DNA of 64,000 nt from Archangium gephyra (GTDB lineage Bacteria > Myxococcota > Myxococcia > Myxococcales > Myxococcaceae), in the NCBI RefSeq assembly GCF_001027285.1, contig NZ_CP011509.1, positions 6,100,501-6,164,500 of the forward strand. The letters are read 5' to 3'. Positions 7,596 through 15,739 of this stretch are shown here, piece after piece (positions within the stretch are counted from its first letter, which is position 1; every line of letters starts with the position of its first letter). The notes beneath the pieces are model-generated. The model was given only the letters and a program-made list of their open reading frames with translations. It was not told the DNA's origin and ran no database searches. The translations under genes were made by a program, and so were the position numbers.

Positions 7596-10500
7596 ATGAG
7601 ACTTTCGATTGCGGTGGTTGTGGGGGTCGCAGTCTGTCTGTTCGCACCAGTGTCCTCGGCGCGCGATTGGTTCGTCCGCGCGGGCTCGGACGGCGATGGC
7701 TCGATGGCCCGGCCGTTCAGCGATCCGTGGGAGGCGCTCGACAAGTGCCAGTCGGGTGACGTCATCCACGTCGCGGGTGGCAAATACTTCGGCCGGCTCG
7801 GCAACGGCATGTGGGAAGTGCCCCTCGATGACGTGCAGCTGCTCGGCGGCTACGCCGCGGACTTCAAGAGCCGCGATCCCTGGAAGAACGTCACCCAGTT
7901 GCACTGGGACAAGAACTCCAAGAACCGCCCGAAGCAGGAGCGGCTGGTGTCCACCAAGAAGGGCACGGTCGTCGACGGCTTCATCATCGACCAGCGTGAC
8001 CAGTGCCCCTACGAGACGTCCGAGCAGCTCGGCCGCAAGGAGAACCCCTCCTGTGACAGCGCCCTGCGGTTGGCGCTCCCAGGGGTCGTGCGCAACTGCG
8101 TCATCGTGAACCCGGGCTTCGACGGCATCGTCGCGCCGGCCGGCTCGACCCTCGAGAACAACCTCGTGGTGAACGCGGTGAACTGGGGCATCAACATCAA
8201 CAGCACCACCGACAAGCAGGCCGTCGCGGTGGTGAAGAACAACACCATCGCCTTCACCATGTCGTTCAAGGAGCCCGGCAAGGGCGCCTACAACGGGTCC
8301 GGTCTCGCGCTGAAGGCTCATGCCACCGTCACCGGCAACATCATCGCGTTCTCGGACAGCAACGGCATCTACCTGACCGCCAACCCCGAGAAGAGCACGC
8401 TCACCGACAACGTGTTCTTCATGAACCTCTACTCGAACCTGAAGTTCTTCTCCGACGGCAAGGACATGCCGGTGGATGACAAGGAGATGGAGCTGCTCGA
8501 GGAGGTCGGCTTCAAGAAGGTCTCGAACAACGAGGTGAAGAACCCGCAGCTGCCGGTGGACGCCGGGTGGCTGGACCACGTCTCGAAGCGCACCGCCGCC
8601 ACGCCCGGCAAGCTGACGATGGACGAGTTCAACAAGGCGCGCCAGGTGCTCGGGCTCCCGATGATCGCCAAGGGCGGCACCCCGCCGTCGGGGGTGGCCC
8701 CGGCGATGGACCTCGACAAGGCGCTCAAGCTGCTGGCCCCCAAGGGGGCGGGCCAGGCCGGCGCGCGGGTGAGGCCACTGACCGTCAGCTTCCAGGAGGA
8801 GGCGGCCGCGGCGCCGGAGAAGGCGTACAAGCGGATGGAGGTCAGCGCGTGGCTGAGCAAGCCGGAGAGCGTGGAGGGACAGCCGCTCGAGCTGGTCGTC
8901 GCGCTGAGCTCGGTCGCGAACGTGAGCAGCGTGCCGGCCCCGTTCAAGCCGGACGAGCACGCGGGGGTGTTCCTGCACGAGCCGACGGGCAGCTACGGCA
9001 GGTTCGTGGGCTTCTACCGGAAGGGCTCCACCGTGCAGCGGGTCGCGGATGCCGCGATGGGAGACTGGCAGGGCTCGGGCCCTCCGCCGAAGCTCTTCCT
9101 CGCGAAGGGCACCGCCTACGTGATGAAGGGCTACCCGAAGGCGGGCTTCTTCGTCGACAGCCTCGAGCCCTACGAGGCCGCGGCGAAGGTGGGCAGCCGC
9201 CCGCAGGGCCGGGACTGGTTCGTCCGGGCGGGAGCGAGCGGCGGCGACGGTTCGCGCGAGAAACCCTTCAAGGATCCGTGGCAGGCGCTGGAGAAGGTCG
9301 AGAGCGGTGACTTCGTGCACGTCGCCGAGGGCGAGTACTACGGCAAGCTCAAGACGGGCCGCTGGAAGATCGACGCGCCCTACATCTCGCTCATCGGCGG
9401 GTACGACGCGCAGTTTCGCGAGCGCAACCCGTGGAAGCACCCGACGCGCCTGTTCGCACCCGCCGAGTACAAGGGCCGCCGCGATGGCTACGTCATCGAA
9501 GGCGCCGATGATCACACCGGCGCGGTGGTCGACGGCTTCGTGTTCGACCGTGCGACCGACAACAAGTACAAGCCGAACGGCGATCTCGACTATGACAACT
9601 CGGAGAAGCTCGAGCACCTGTGGCTGTCGAAGCCCGAGTGCGCCGTGCGCAACAATCTGTTCGTGAACGGCGCCGAGGGCGCGGTCCGCATCGGCAGCGG
9701 CAACACGCTGGAGAACAACATCTTCATGAACCACCACACCCGCACGGTGGTGGTGCAGCGCGGCTTCGGCACCGCGCCGATCATCTTCCGCAACAACACC
9801 GTGGCGTTCTCGTGGGACATCCGGTTCGGCCAGGGCAATGGCCGCAACGGACATCTGCTGTCCGTGGAGAACGGCGTCAACGCGATCATCGATGGCAACA
9901 TCTTCGAGTTCGCCGACAACGACGCGATCCGCCTGATGGCGAACCCCGCCGACGTGGAGCTGACGAACAACACGTTCAACCACAACCTCTGGTCCAACGT
10001 GATGCGGCCGCAGGAGAACGTCACGGTCGATGACAAGACCTTCGCCCAGCTCAAGGACTTCAAGTTCAAGAAGCTCGCGGGCAACCAGGTCATCCCGGCC
10101 GGCCTGCCCATCGACCAGAAGTGGTTCGACGCCTACCTGAACCGCACCGCCTACGTGCCAGGCAAGGTGACGATGGATGACTGGAACCAGCTCCGGGAGA
10201 TGCTCGGCCAGCCGGTGCTCGCCACCGGGGGGCAGGGGCCTTCCGGCTTCATGCCGCTGTATCCGTGGGAGAAGGCGCTCAAGCTCTTCCCGATGAACCC
10301 GAAGGTGACCGCCGGCGCACGTGCCAAGGACCTGCCGGTCTCCTTCACGGGCGTCGCGCGGGCTGAGTCGAACTTCGACTACCAGGACGTCACCTGGGGT
10401 GATGCCGCGAAGAACGCCTCGACGTGGGATGCGCTGGACGGAAAGCGCGTGGCGATGCGTGTCGTCATCCGCGGCATCGACAACCAGTACCAGCTCCCGG

Positions 10501-10727
10501 AGCTCTCCAAGGACGAGTACACGCCCTTCACGGTCACCGGCCCCGAGGGAATCGACTCCGGCGGGCTGCCGATGCGGATGTACGTGAAGAAAGGCAGCAA
10601 GGCCGAGCGCGCGGTGCGCCAGGCGAAGGCGTACAGCTCGGGGACGCCGGAGCAGTGGTACGTCATCAAGGGAGTGGCGCGCGGGCAGCGGCAGCTCATC
10701 GCCGAGGCCGTCGAGCGCGCCGACTGA
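7596..10727 (+). CDS. large secreted right-handed beta-helix protein with two homologous halves
   Basis: The 1043-residue product has a clear signal peptide (MRLSIAVVVGVAVCLFAPVSSA). Two long internal repeats each begin RDWFVRAG (about residues 23 and 541), followed by matching DPW-AL, SGD, GG-YFG/EYYG and NPWK/DPWK blocks. The repeats carry many Asn-rich rungs such as LENNIFMNH and VVKNNTIAF that mark a parallel beta-helix fold (DUF1565/pectate-lyase-like). Each half ends with a lower-complexity domain of about 150-200 residues. It is probably periplasmic or extracellular and may bind or cleave polysaccharide; no catalytic set is evident. It appears monocistronic, with the promoter in the 60 bases shared with the divergent glycosyltransferase. 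Confidence 0.82.
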   Translation: MRLSIAVVVGVAVCLFAPVSSARDWFVRAGSDGDGSMARPFSDPWEALDKCQSGDVIHVAGGKYFGRLGNGMWEVPLDDVQLLGGYAADFKSRDPWKNVTQLHWDKNSKNRPKQERLVSTKKGTVVDGFIIDQRDQCPYETSEQLGRKENPSCDSALRLALPGVVRNCVIVNPGFDGIVAPAGSTLENNLVVNAVNWGININSTTDKQAVAVVKNNTIAFTMSFKEPGKGAYNGSGLALKAHATVTGNIIAFSDSNGIYLTANPEKSTLTDNVFFMNLYSNLKFFSDGKDMPVDDKEMELLEEVGFKKVSNNEVKNPQLPVDAGWLDHVSKRTAATPGKLTMDEFNKARQVLGLPMIAKGGTPPSGVAPAMDLDKALKLLAPKGAGQAGARVRPLTVSFQEEAAAAPEKAYKRMEVSAWLSKPESVEGQPLELVVALSSVANVSSVPAPFKPDEHAGVFLHEPTGSYGRFVGFYRKGSTVQRVADAAMGDWQGSGPPPKLFLAKGTAYVMKGYPKAGFFVDSLEPYEAAAKVGSRPQGRDWFVRAGASGGDGSREKPFKDPWQALEKVESGDFVHVAEGEYYGKLKTGRWKIDAPYISLIGGYDAQFRERNPWKHPTRLFAPAEYKGRRDGYVIEGADDHTGAVVDGFVFDRATDNKYKPNGDLDYDNSEKLEHLWLSKPECAVRNNLFVNGAEGAVRIGSGNTLENNIFMNHHTRTVVVQRGFGTAPIIFRNNTVAFSWDIRFGQGNGRNGHLLSVENGVNAIIDGNIFEFADNDAIRLMANPADVELTNNTFNHNLWSNVMRPQENVTVDDKTFAQLKDFKFKKLAGNQVIPAGLPIDQKWFDAYLNRTAYVPGKVTMDDWNQLREMLGQPVLATGGQGPSGFMPLYPWEKALKLFPMNPKVTAGARAKDLPVSFTGVARAESNFDYQDVTWGDAAKNASTWDALDGKRVAMRVVIRGIDNQYQLPELSKDEYTPFTVTGPEGIDSGGLPMRMYVKKGSKAERAVRQAKAYSSGTPEQWYVIKGVARGQRQLIAEAVERAD

Positions 10728-10837
10728 GGCCCGGCTCGGGCTGGCACGCGGCGGACGGGTCGGGCGCTCGCCCCCCCGCCCGCTCGCCGGCCCATGGAGA
10801 CTGACCTTCCGGGGACGTGCGCCTTACCTCAAGGGGC

Positions 10838-11908
10838 ATGATGCCACCGACCCAGCCCGGCCCGCTGGTCCTTCGGGAAAAGCACCCCACTGAACACGGT
10901 GAGGGTCGCGGAAGACTGTCTCCCCAACGCGAGGCCTTGCTCAAGGCGCGCATCAAGGATCTCTCGCTGCGCCTGGCGGACACGCCGCTCGAGCGCCACA
11001 TCGCGCAACTGCACGCGGAGCTGGAAGCCAAGGGGATCTCCTTCAAGCCCCAGTGCTACCTGTCCGACGAGTGGGGGTGTCCCTCGGGCGTCCCCGTCAT
11101 CGGTCTTCCCTTCTATCTGGCCGACCCGGCCCTGCTCTCCATCGAGGCGGACCTGGGCGGCGGCGCGGAGAGCGAGGCGGAGATCCTCATGTACCTCCGC
11201 CACGAGGCGGGCCACGCCTTCAACTACGCGTACCGGCTCTACGAGACGGACGAGTGGCTGCGCGTGTTCGGCGACTACTCGCGGCCCTACCGCGATGACT
11301 ACAAGCCCCAGCCCTTCTCACGGCGCTACGTGCTGCACATCTCCGGCTGGTATGCGCAGAAGCACCCGGACGAGGACTTCGCCGAGACCTTCGCCGTGTG
11401 GCTCACCCCCGGCGGTGACTGGCGCAAGCGCTACCAGGGCTGGGGCGCCCTGAAGAAGCTCCAGTACGTGGAGGACATCGTCCAGCGGCTCGGCCGCGCG
11501 CCACCCGTCGTCCAGCTCGCCGAGCCGGACTTCACCACCGAGGAGATGGAGGGCACCGTCCTCGAGCACTACCGTCAGCGCGAGCTCGACGAGAAGGTGG
11601 ACCTGGAACTGCGCAACGCCTTCGATCAATCCCTGGAGGAGATCTTCGAGGGCCCCGGAGAAGCCCCGGTGCGCGCGGAGACGCTCGTGCAGGCCGAGCG
11701 CCAGCGCCTGCTCTCCCTGGTGAGCCACTACTCGGGCGTGAGCCGGGGCGTGGTGCGCGCGTTGCTCGACCACCTGGCCGAGCGCACCGCCGCGATGAAC
11801 CTCACGCTCCACCCGGATGACAGCCGGGAGGCGGGCATGAGGCTCGCCTCGCTCGTGACCGTGCTGACCATGAATTACCTCTACACCGACCGTTTCTTCG
11901 AGGAATGA
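10838..11908 (+). CDS. putative zinc-binding metallopeptidase (Peptidase_Mx/PF15887-like)
   Basis: The ~356-residue product carries HEAGH (His122-Glu123-His126 from the ATG used here), and downstream DEDFAETFAVWLTP, which supplies the third-ligand region seen in this metallopeptidase family. No signal peptide is present, so it is predicted cytoplasmic. Starts are ambiguous: ATG at 10838 or 10841 (AAGGGG just upstream favours 10841), or GTG at 10817. The ATP-grasp gene begins 4 bases after its stop, with GAGGA inside this gene's last codons, so the two are almost certainly translationally coupled. The pair suggests linked peptide or amino-acid ligation and hydrolysis; the substrate is unknown. 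Confidence 0.8.
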   Translation: MMPPTQPGPLVLREKHPTEHGEGRGRLSPQREALLKARIKDLSLRLADTPLERHIAQLHAELEAKGISFKPQCYLSDEWGCPSGVPVIGLPFYLADPALLSIEADLGGGAESEAEILMYLRHEAGHAFNYAYRLYETDEWLRVFGDYSRPYRDDYKPQPFSRRYVLHISGWYAQKHPDEDFAETFAVWLTPGGDWRKRYQGWGALKKLQYVEDIVQRLGRAPPVVQLAEPDFTTEEMEGTVLEHYRQRELDEKVDLELRNAFDQSLEEIFEGPGEAPVRAETLVQAERQRLLSLVSHYSGVSRGVVRALLDHLAERTAAMNLTLHPDDSREAGMRLASLVTVLTMNYLYTDRFFEE

Positions 11909-11912
11909 GCCC

Positions 11913-12938
11913 ATGGCACTGCCGCCCCTTCGCATCGCGGTCCTTCACTACCAGGCCAAGGATGATCCGCCGGATGCGGTGATGGAGCAGGTGTGCGCCA
12001 CGCTCCAGCAGCTCGGACACACGCCGGTGCCGGTGCGCGTGGACGAGAGCCTCTCGGACATGGTGCGGCAGGTGTCCAGGTCGGGCGCCGACCTCGTCTT
12101 CAACCTCTGCGAGACCTTCGCCGAGGACTACCGGTTCGATGTGAACGTCGCCGCGGTGCTGGAGCTCGCGCGCGTGCCCTTCACGGGCTCGGGGACGGCG
12201 GGCCTGCTGCTCGCCCAGGACAAGATCCTCACCAAGCAGCTGCTGCAGTTCCACGGGGTGCTCACCCCGCGCTTCGCCTCCTTCGACGGCGACTCGTTCC
12301 AGACGAATGGAGACCTGTCCTTTCCGCTCATCGTCAAGCCCGCGCGCTCGGACGCCTCCATGGGGCTGGGCGTGGAGAAGGACATGGAGGGGCTGGCGCG
12401 CCGCGTGCGGATGATTCGCGAGCAGTATGACGACGAGGCGCTCGCGGAGGAGTTCATCGAGGGGCGGGAGTTGTACGTGGGCGTGCTCGGCGATCACTCC
12501 CGGCCCGAGGTGCTTCCCGTGGTGGAGCTCGACTTCGGAAAGAAGTGGAGCCGCAAACGCATGAAGATCGCGGACCGGGAGGTGAAGTTCGGGCCGGATA
12601 CGCCCGGGAGCCCCCAGCTCGTGCTGCCCAGGGACTTGTCGGACGAGCTGCGGGGCCGCATCGAGGGAGCCGCGGTGACGGCCTTCCGCGCGCTCAAGCT
12701 GCGCGACTACGCCCGCATCGACTTCCGCGTGTCCAGCGCCACCAACGAGCCCTACCTCCTCGAGGTGAACCCCAACCCGTACCTCGAGGAGAAGAGCGAG
12801 GTGGCGCTCGCGGCCCGGGACAAGGGCATGTCGTATCCGGCGCTCATCCAGCACATCGTCGAGGTGGCCGCGCGCCGTTACGGGCTCGGGAGAGGGGCGG
12901 CCCAGGCCGCGCCCGCCGAGGAGCCCCTGTCCACGTAG
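11913..12938 (+). CDS. ATP-grasp ligase (D-Ala-D-Ala ligase-like)
   Basis: The 341-residue protein has the ATP-grasp layout. The N-terminal domain (about 1-100) includes LVFNLCETFAEDY and the VPFTGSG motif. The central ATP-binding region has LLAQDKILTKQLL and FPLIVKPARSDASMGL. The C-terminal region has DYARIDFRVS and EVNPNPYLEEKSEVALAARDKG, carrying the Mg-binding acidic and Asn residues of Ddl-type enzymes. Ddl-like enzymes join an amino acid carboxylate to an amine using ATP. The divergence from housekeeping Ddl and the tight coupling to a metallopeptidase make it more likely an accessory carboxylate-amine ligase than the essential Ddl. It is convergent with the next gene, with a 14-base gap. 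Confidence 0.85.
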   Translation: MALPPLRIAVLHYQAKDDPPDAVMEQVCATLQQLGHTPVPVRVDESLSDMVRQVSRSGADLVFNLCETFAEDYRFDVNVAAVLELARVPFTGSGTAGLLLAQDKILTKQLLQFHGVLTPRFASFDGDSFQTNGDLSFPLIVKPARSDASMGLGVEKDMEGLARRVRMIREQYDDEALAEEFIEGRELYVGVLGDHSRPEVLPVVELDFGKKWSRKRMKIADREVKFGPDTPGSPQLVLPRDLSDELRGRIEGAAVTAFRALKLRDYARIDFRVSSATNEPYLLEVNPNPYLEEKSEVALAARDKGMSYPALIQHIVEVAARRYGLGRGAAQAAPAEEPLST

Positions 12939-12952
12939 GGGGCTCGGGTGTT

Positions 12953-13423
12953 TCAGTGGGGAGTCAGCCCGAAGTGGGCCTTGATGCGCTCGGCGGGAGG
13001 GGTGCTGCCGGCCTCCTCGAGCACCTTGAGGCCCCAGCGTGCCGCGTCACTCAGGTTGGGCGTGACGACATAGGGGGTATGGCTGCGCGGCCGCACCTTG
13101 AGGAAGGTGGACATCATCAAGCGCAGGAGCGGTGAGGTGATGACCAGGGCGTGGCCAAGCATCTGGGCATCGAGCAGGGCCCCGTGCTGCTTCAGCCACT
13201 CCGCCTGAAGTTGGCGGACGTCGGAGGAGAGCATGGGCGCGTTGCGCATGTCGAAGAGGGTGACGTGCTTCTCGGGGCGTTGCAGGTAGGTGAGCCGCTG
13301 CGCGAGGTAGTCCTCGAAGCTCGCGAGCGGGACCGCGCCTCGTATCTGGACGGTGAGCAGGGGCCAGAAAGAGTCGTCAAGGGTGATGGAGGGGGCGGGG
13401 GAGTCGTTCAAGTTGGGCGTCAC
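12953..13423 (-). CDS. small cytoplasmic protein, SpoIIAA/STAS-like fold suspected
   Basis: The 156-residue product has no signal peptide or membrane segment. The order of predicted elements (VQIRGAVPLASFEDYLAQR, HVTLFDMRNAPMLSSDVRQL, LGHALVITSPLLRLMMSTF, TPYVVTPNLSDAARWGLKVL) fits the alternating beta-alpha fold of SpoIIAA-like/STAS proteins of myxobacteria, in which a strand-loop with Asp (FDMRNAP) precedes a helix. No phospho-acceptor serine is obvious at the expected place. It is a single gene, divergent from the MORN-like gene at 13599. Assignment to the fold is inference; the frame itself is well supported by codon use. Confidence 0.62.
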   Translation of the reverse strand: MTPNLNDSPAPSITLDDSFWPLLTVQIRGAVPLASFEDYLAQRLTYLQRPEKHVTLFDMRNAPMLSSDVRQLQAEWLKQHGALLDAQMLGHALVITSPLLRLMMSTFLKVRPRSHTPYVVTPNLSDAARWGLKVLEEAGSTPPAERIKAHFGLTPH

Positions 13424-13598
13424 GGTTTCCTCGAGCTCCCTTGGCTCCGGGGCCAGCGCCTCCTCAGGGAGTGCATCCTGCTACAGGCAGCGGCCGGACG
13501 ACAGGTGCCGGTCCTCCGTGGGGGCTTGATCTGCTAGCTTCACGGGCTGTCGTGTCCGCTTCACCCGTTGTCTCTCTCTTTCGCACGTTTCCCAGGCC

Positions 13599-14414
13599 AT
13601 GTCCCTCGTTCGCTTGCTGAGCACCGCTGTCCTTGCCCTGCTGTGGAGCCCTGTCGCGTTCGCACAGGCCCCGCAGGAGAAAGCCTCTCCCCAGCCCATG
13701 TCCGCTACCCGAGTCCAGGAGCTCGAGGCCTCCATCGCCGAGTTGAAGGCCAGTCGTGAAGAGGCCCCCGAAGCCATGAAGAAGGGGCTCGACCGGCAGA
13801 TCGCCGCGCTGCAGGACGCGATCAAGCTGCAGCAGATGACCGATACGGCCAACGAGCAGAACAAGTCGCGGCGCCCGCAGCTCACCGCCGAGCAGAAGGC
13901 GTTCTTCACTCCCGTGGCGCCCGCCAAGGTGCCCTCGTGGATCCCCGACACGCTCACCCGCGCGCAACTCACGGAGGAGATGATGAAGTGCCCCGCGGGC
14001 GCCCGGGTGTTCGCGGACAAGCACGACATGGACTGCCGCAAGCCTCCCACCTCGAAGGCGGGTGTTCCTCAGCCTCACGGCCTGGCGCTGTGGTTCTACA
14101 AGTCCACCGGCAAGCTCAAGGCCCAGCGCTACTACGAGAACGGCCTGCTGCGCTGGGACATCTCGTACCACACCACCGGCGCGCGCTCGTCCCAGGGCTT
14201 CTATGACAACGAGAAGCCGAAGCAGGACCGCGAGACGGGCCTGCATACCTCGTACGCCCCCAATGGGAGCATCGTCCGGCAGGCGGAGTACAAGTCCGGC
14301 AAGCTCCAGGGCTGGAGCAAGCTGTGGGAGGACGACGGCTACCCCATGAGCGCCACGCGCTACGAGGACCACAAGTCCGTGGAGATGGTGGGCCCCACCG
14401 GCAAGAAGATGTAA
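13599..14414 (+). CDS. secreted MORN-repeat-like protein with N-terminal coiled coil
   Basis: The 271-residue product has a signal peptide (MSLVRLLSTAVLALLWSPVAFAQA), a charged helical segment likely to form a coiled coil (about 35-85, VQELEASIAELKASREEAPE), and a C-terminal half with MORN-variant repeats. The repeats are GLALWFYKSTGKLKAQRYYENG, GLHTSYAPNGSIVRQAEYKSG and GWSKLWEDDGYPMSATRYED (each split here below family length), all following a G-x-W/H-x-x-Y/F-x-x-x-G pattern. MORN modules in bacterial secreted proteins usually act as binding scaffolds. It appears monocistronic; a GC-rich hairpin at 14439-14467 separates it from the convergent repeat-protein gene. Confidence 0.7.
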   Translation: MSLVRLLSTAVLALLWSPVAFAQAPQEKASPQPMSATRVQELEASIAELKASREEAPEAMKKGLDRQIAALQDAIKLQQMTDTANEQNKSRRPQLTAEQKAFFTPVAPAKVPSWIPDTLTRAQLTEEMMKCPAGARVFADKHDMDCRKPPTSKAGVPQPHGLALWFYKSTGKLKAQRYYENGLLRWDISYHTTGARSSQGFYDNEKPKQDRETGLHTSYAPNGSIVRQAEYKSGKLQGWSKLWEDDGYPMSATRYEDHKSVEMVGPTGKKM

Positions 14415-14438
14415 CGCGGGCGAGAAACCCCGGAGGGA

Positions 14439-14467
14439 CGGGGACCAGGAAGTATCCCGGGTCCCCG
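14439..14467. terminator. GC-rich hairpin between convergent genes
   Basis: CGGGGACC (14439-14446) pairs with GGTCCCCG (14460-14467) around a 13-base loop between the convergent stops at 14414 and 14483. No T run follows on either strand, so a terminator role is only suggested by position. Confidence 0.35.
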
Positions 14468-14482
14468 CCCCGAGACAGCAGC

Positions 14483-14842
14483 TCAGAAACCCGCGTTCAG
14501 GTCGAGCGGTGCCTTGCCCTCGGTCTTCACGGGAGCCTGAGGCGAGCGATCCGACGTGCGCTCAGTGCTTTGCGCGTCGGAGCCGACGGTCTTGTGGGAC
14601 TGCACGGCGCCCCGCATGGCCGGGCCGACGGTCTTGTGGGACTGCACGGCACCTCGCATGCCCGGACCGACGGTCTTGTGAGACTGCACGGCGCCCCGCA
14701 TGGCCGGGCCGACGGTCTTGTGAGACTGCACGGCGGTCCGCATGGCCGGGCCCACCGCGCTGCCTGTCGGCTCCGCGCCCCACGCACTGCTGGCGACTCC
14801 GAGCCCGACGAGCACCGCGAATGCCTTGGATCGTAGCGACAT
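14483..14842 (-). CDS. small secreted protein with four 14-residue tandem repeats
   Basis: The ATG at 14842 is preceded by AGGAGG at good spacing and gives a 119-residue protein with a signal peptide (MSLRSKAFAVLVGLGVASSAWG); a longer frame to 14953 lacks these features. After the signal come four near-identical 14-residue units of the form VGPAMRGAVQSHKT (DNA 14588-14755), then a Ser/Thr/Pro-rich tail ending LDLNAGF. No known domain is recognised. Small repetitive exported proteins like this are often structural or surface-binding. It is convergent with the MORN-like gene and the promoter must lie in 14843-15004. Confidence 0.65.
   Translation of the reverse strand: MSLRSKAFAVLVGLGVASSAWGAEPTGSAVGPAMRTAVQSHKTVGPAMRGAVQSHKTVGPGMRGAVQSHKTVGPAMRGAVQSHKTVGSDAQSTERTSDRSPQAPVKTEGKAPLDLNAGF
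14588..14755 (-). repeat. four 42-bp tandem coding repeats
   Basis: Four contiguous 42-bp units encode VGPAMRTAVQSHKT, VGPAMRGAVQSHKT twice, and VGPGMRGAVQSHKT. The copies differ at few bases, including the third-position change ctcaca/cccaca visible in the Ser-His-Lys codons. Confidence 0.93.
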
Positions 14843-15004
14843 CTTCGCCTCCTGGGGGCGCCTGGCCCCGGATATGAGACAGGTGTTGGCCGGTGGGAAG
14901 CTCCGGCCCCGGAAGTCTACAGGAGCGGATGCCGGCGTGCGCGAGGCGGCCAACGGCCACCTGGCTCGCGCCGAGCAGATCCTCGGCGGCGAGCGTGGCG
15001 AGGC

Positions 15005-15637
15005 CTACTTCTTGGGGAAGCTCGGGTCGGCCTTCACCTCTTCGATCTGCGCGGTGTGCCGCTTGGAGTGCGCGGCCATGAAGAGCATCCACTGGTAGGC
15101 GTCCAGATCACCCATGGGCGACGGACCGCTCACGTGGCTGCGCAGCTCGCTCTCCGGCGTCCCCTTGGCCAGGGCGATGTTCGCCTCGCGCCGGGCGTTG
15201 AAGGCCTTGGCGGCCTCCTTGGCCGAGGTGAACTTGCTCGCGGGCTGGAGCTTCTCGGGCGCCTTGAACTTGTTGGTCCGATCCGGAATGCCCTGGAGGA
15301 TCTTCTCCTCGAGCCCCTGGGTCTTGGCCTTCTGCTCGGCGGTGGCGGCGGGCGTCTTGAGGACCTTGCCCGTGATGTTCTCGCCGAACATGTCCTCGGA
15401 CAGGGCGATGTGCTCGGCCACCTCGGCGACCGACCAGCGATCCGGCGCGGGCTTGAACTTCCACTGCGCCTCCGAGAGCCCGTCGATGGACTTGAGGAAG
15501 TCCTTCTGGGTCTGGGTGAGGTAGTCGACGAGGAACTTCGAGTCCTTGGGGGCCGCCGCCTTCGCGGGGGCAGCCGGCTCGGCGGCGAGGACGAGGGTGG
15601 GGAGCAGCACGGCGAGGGCGAGCAGGGAACGCTTCAT
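15005..15637 (-). CDS. exported DinB-family protein
   Basis: The ATG at 15637 (GGAGGA eight bases upstream) gives 210 residues with a signal peptide (MKRSLLALAVLLPTLVLA). The rest resembles the DinB/YfiT four-helix bundle: FLVDYLTQTQKDFLKSIDGL, KPAPDRWSVAEVAEHIALSE with the first metal-ligand His, and the C-terminal LFMAAHSKRHTAQIEEVK with the His-x3-His pair. The three histidines are the family's usual divalent-metal site. DinB-fold proteins include thiol S-transferases and hydrolases; most are cytosolic, so the signal peptide implies a periplasmic role. No operon partner is close. Confidence 0.8.
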   Translation of the reverse strand: MKRSLLALAVLLPTLVLAAEPAAPAKAAAPKDSKFLVDYLTQTQKDFLKSIDGLSEAQWKFKPAPDRWSVAEVAEHIALSEDMFGENITGKVLKTPAATAEQKAKTQGLEEKILQGIPDRTNKFKAPEKLQPASKFTSAKEAAKAFNARREANIALAKGTPESELRSHVSGPSPMGDLDAYQWMLFMAAHSKRHTAQIEEVKADPSFPKK

Positions 15638-15739
15638 GGTGTGATTCCTCCGATGAGGGAGGCGCACCGTAGCGGAGGCCCCTGACATGCTGGGCAGCGA
15701 GACTGCTTGGGGTGCCTGTCATTGGGGCGCTCCGGGGAG

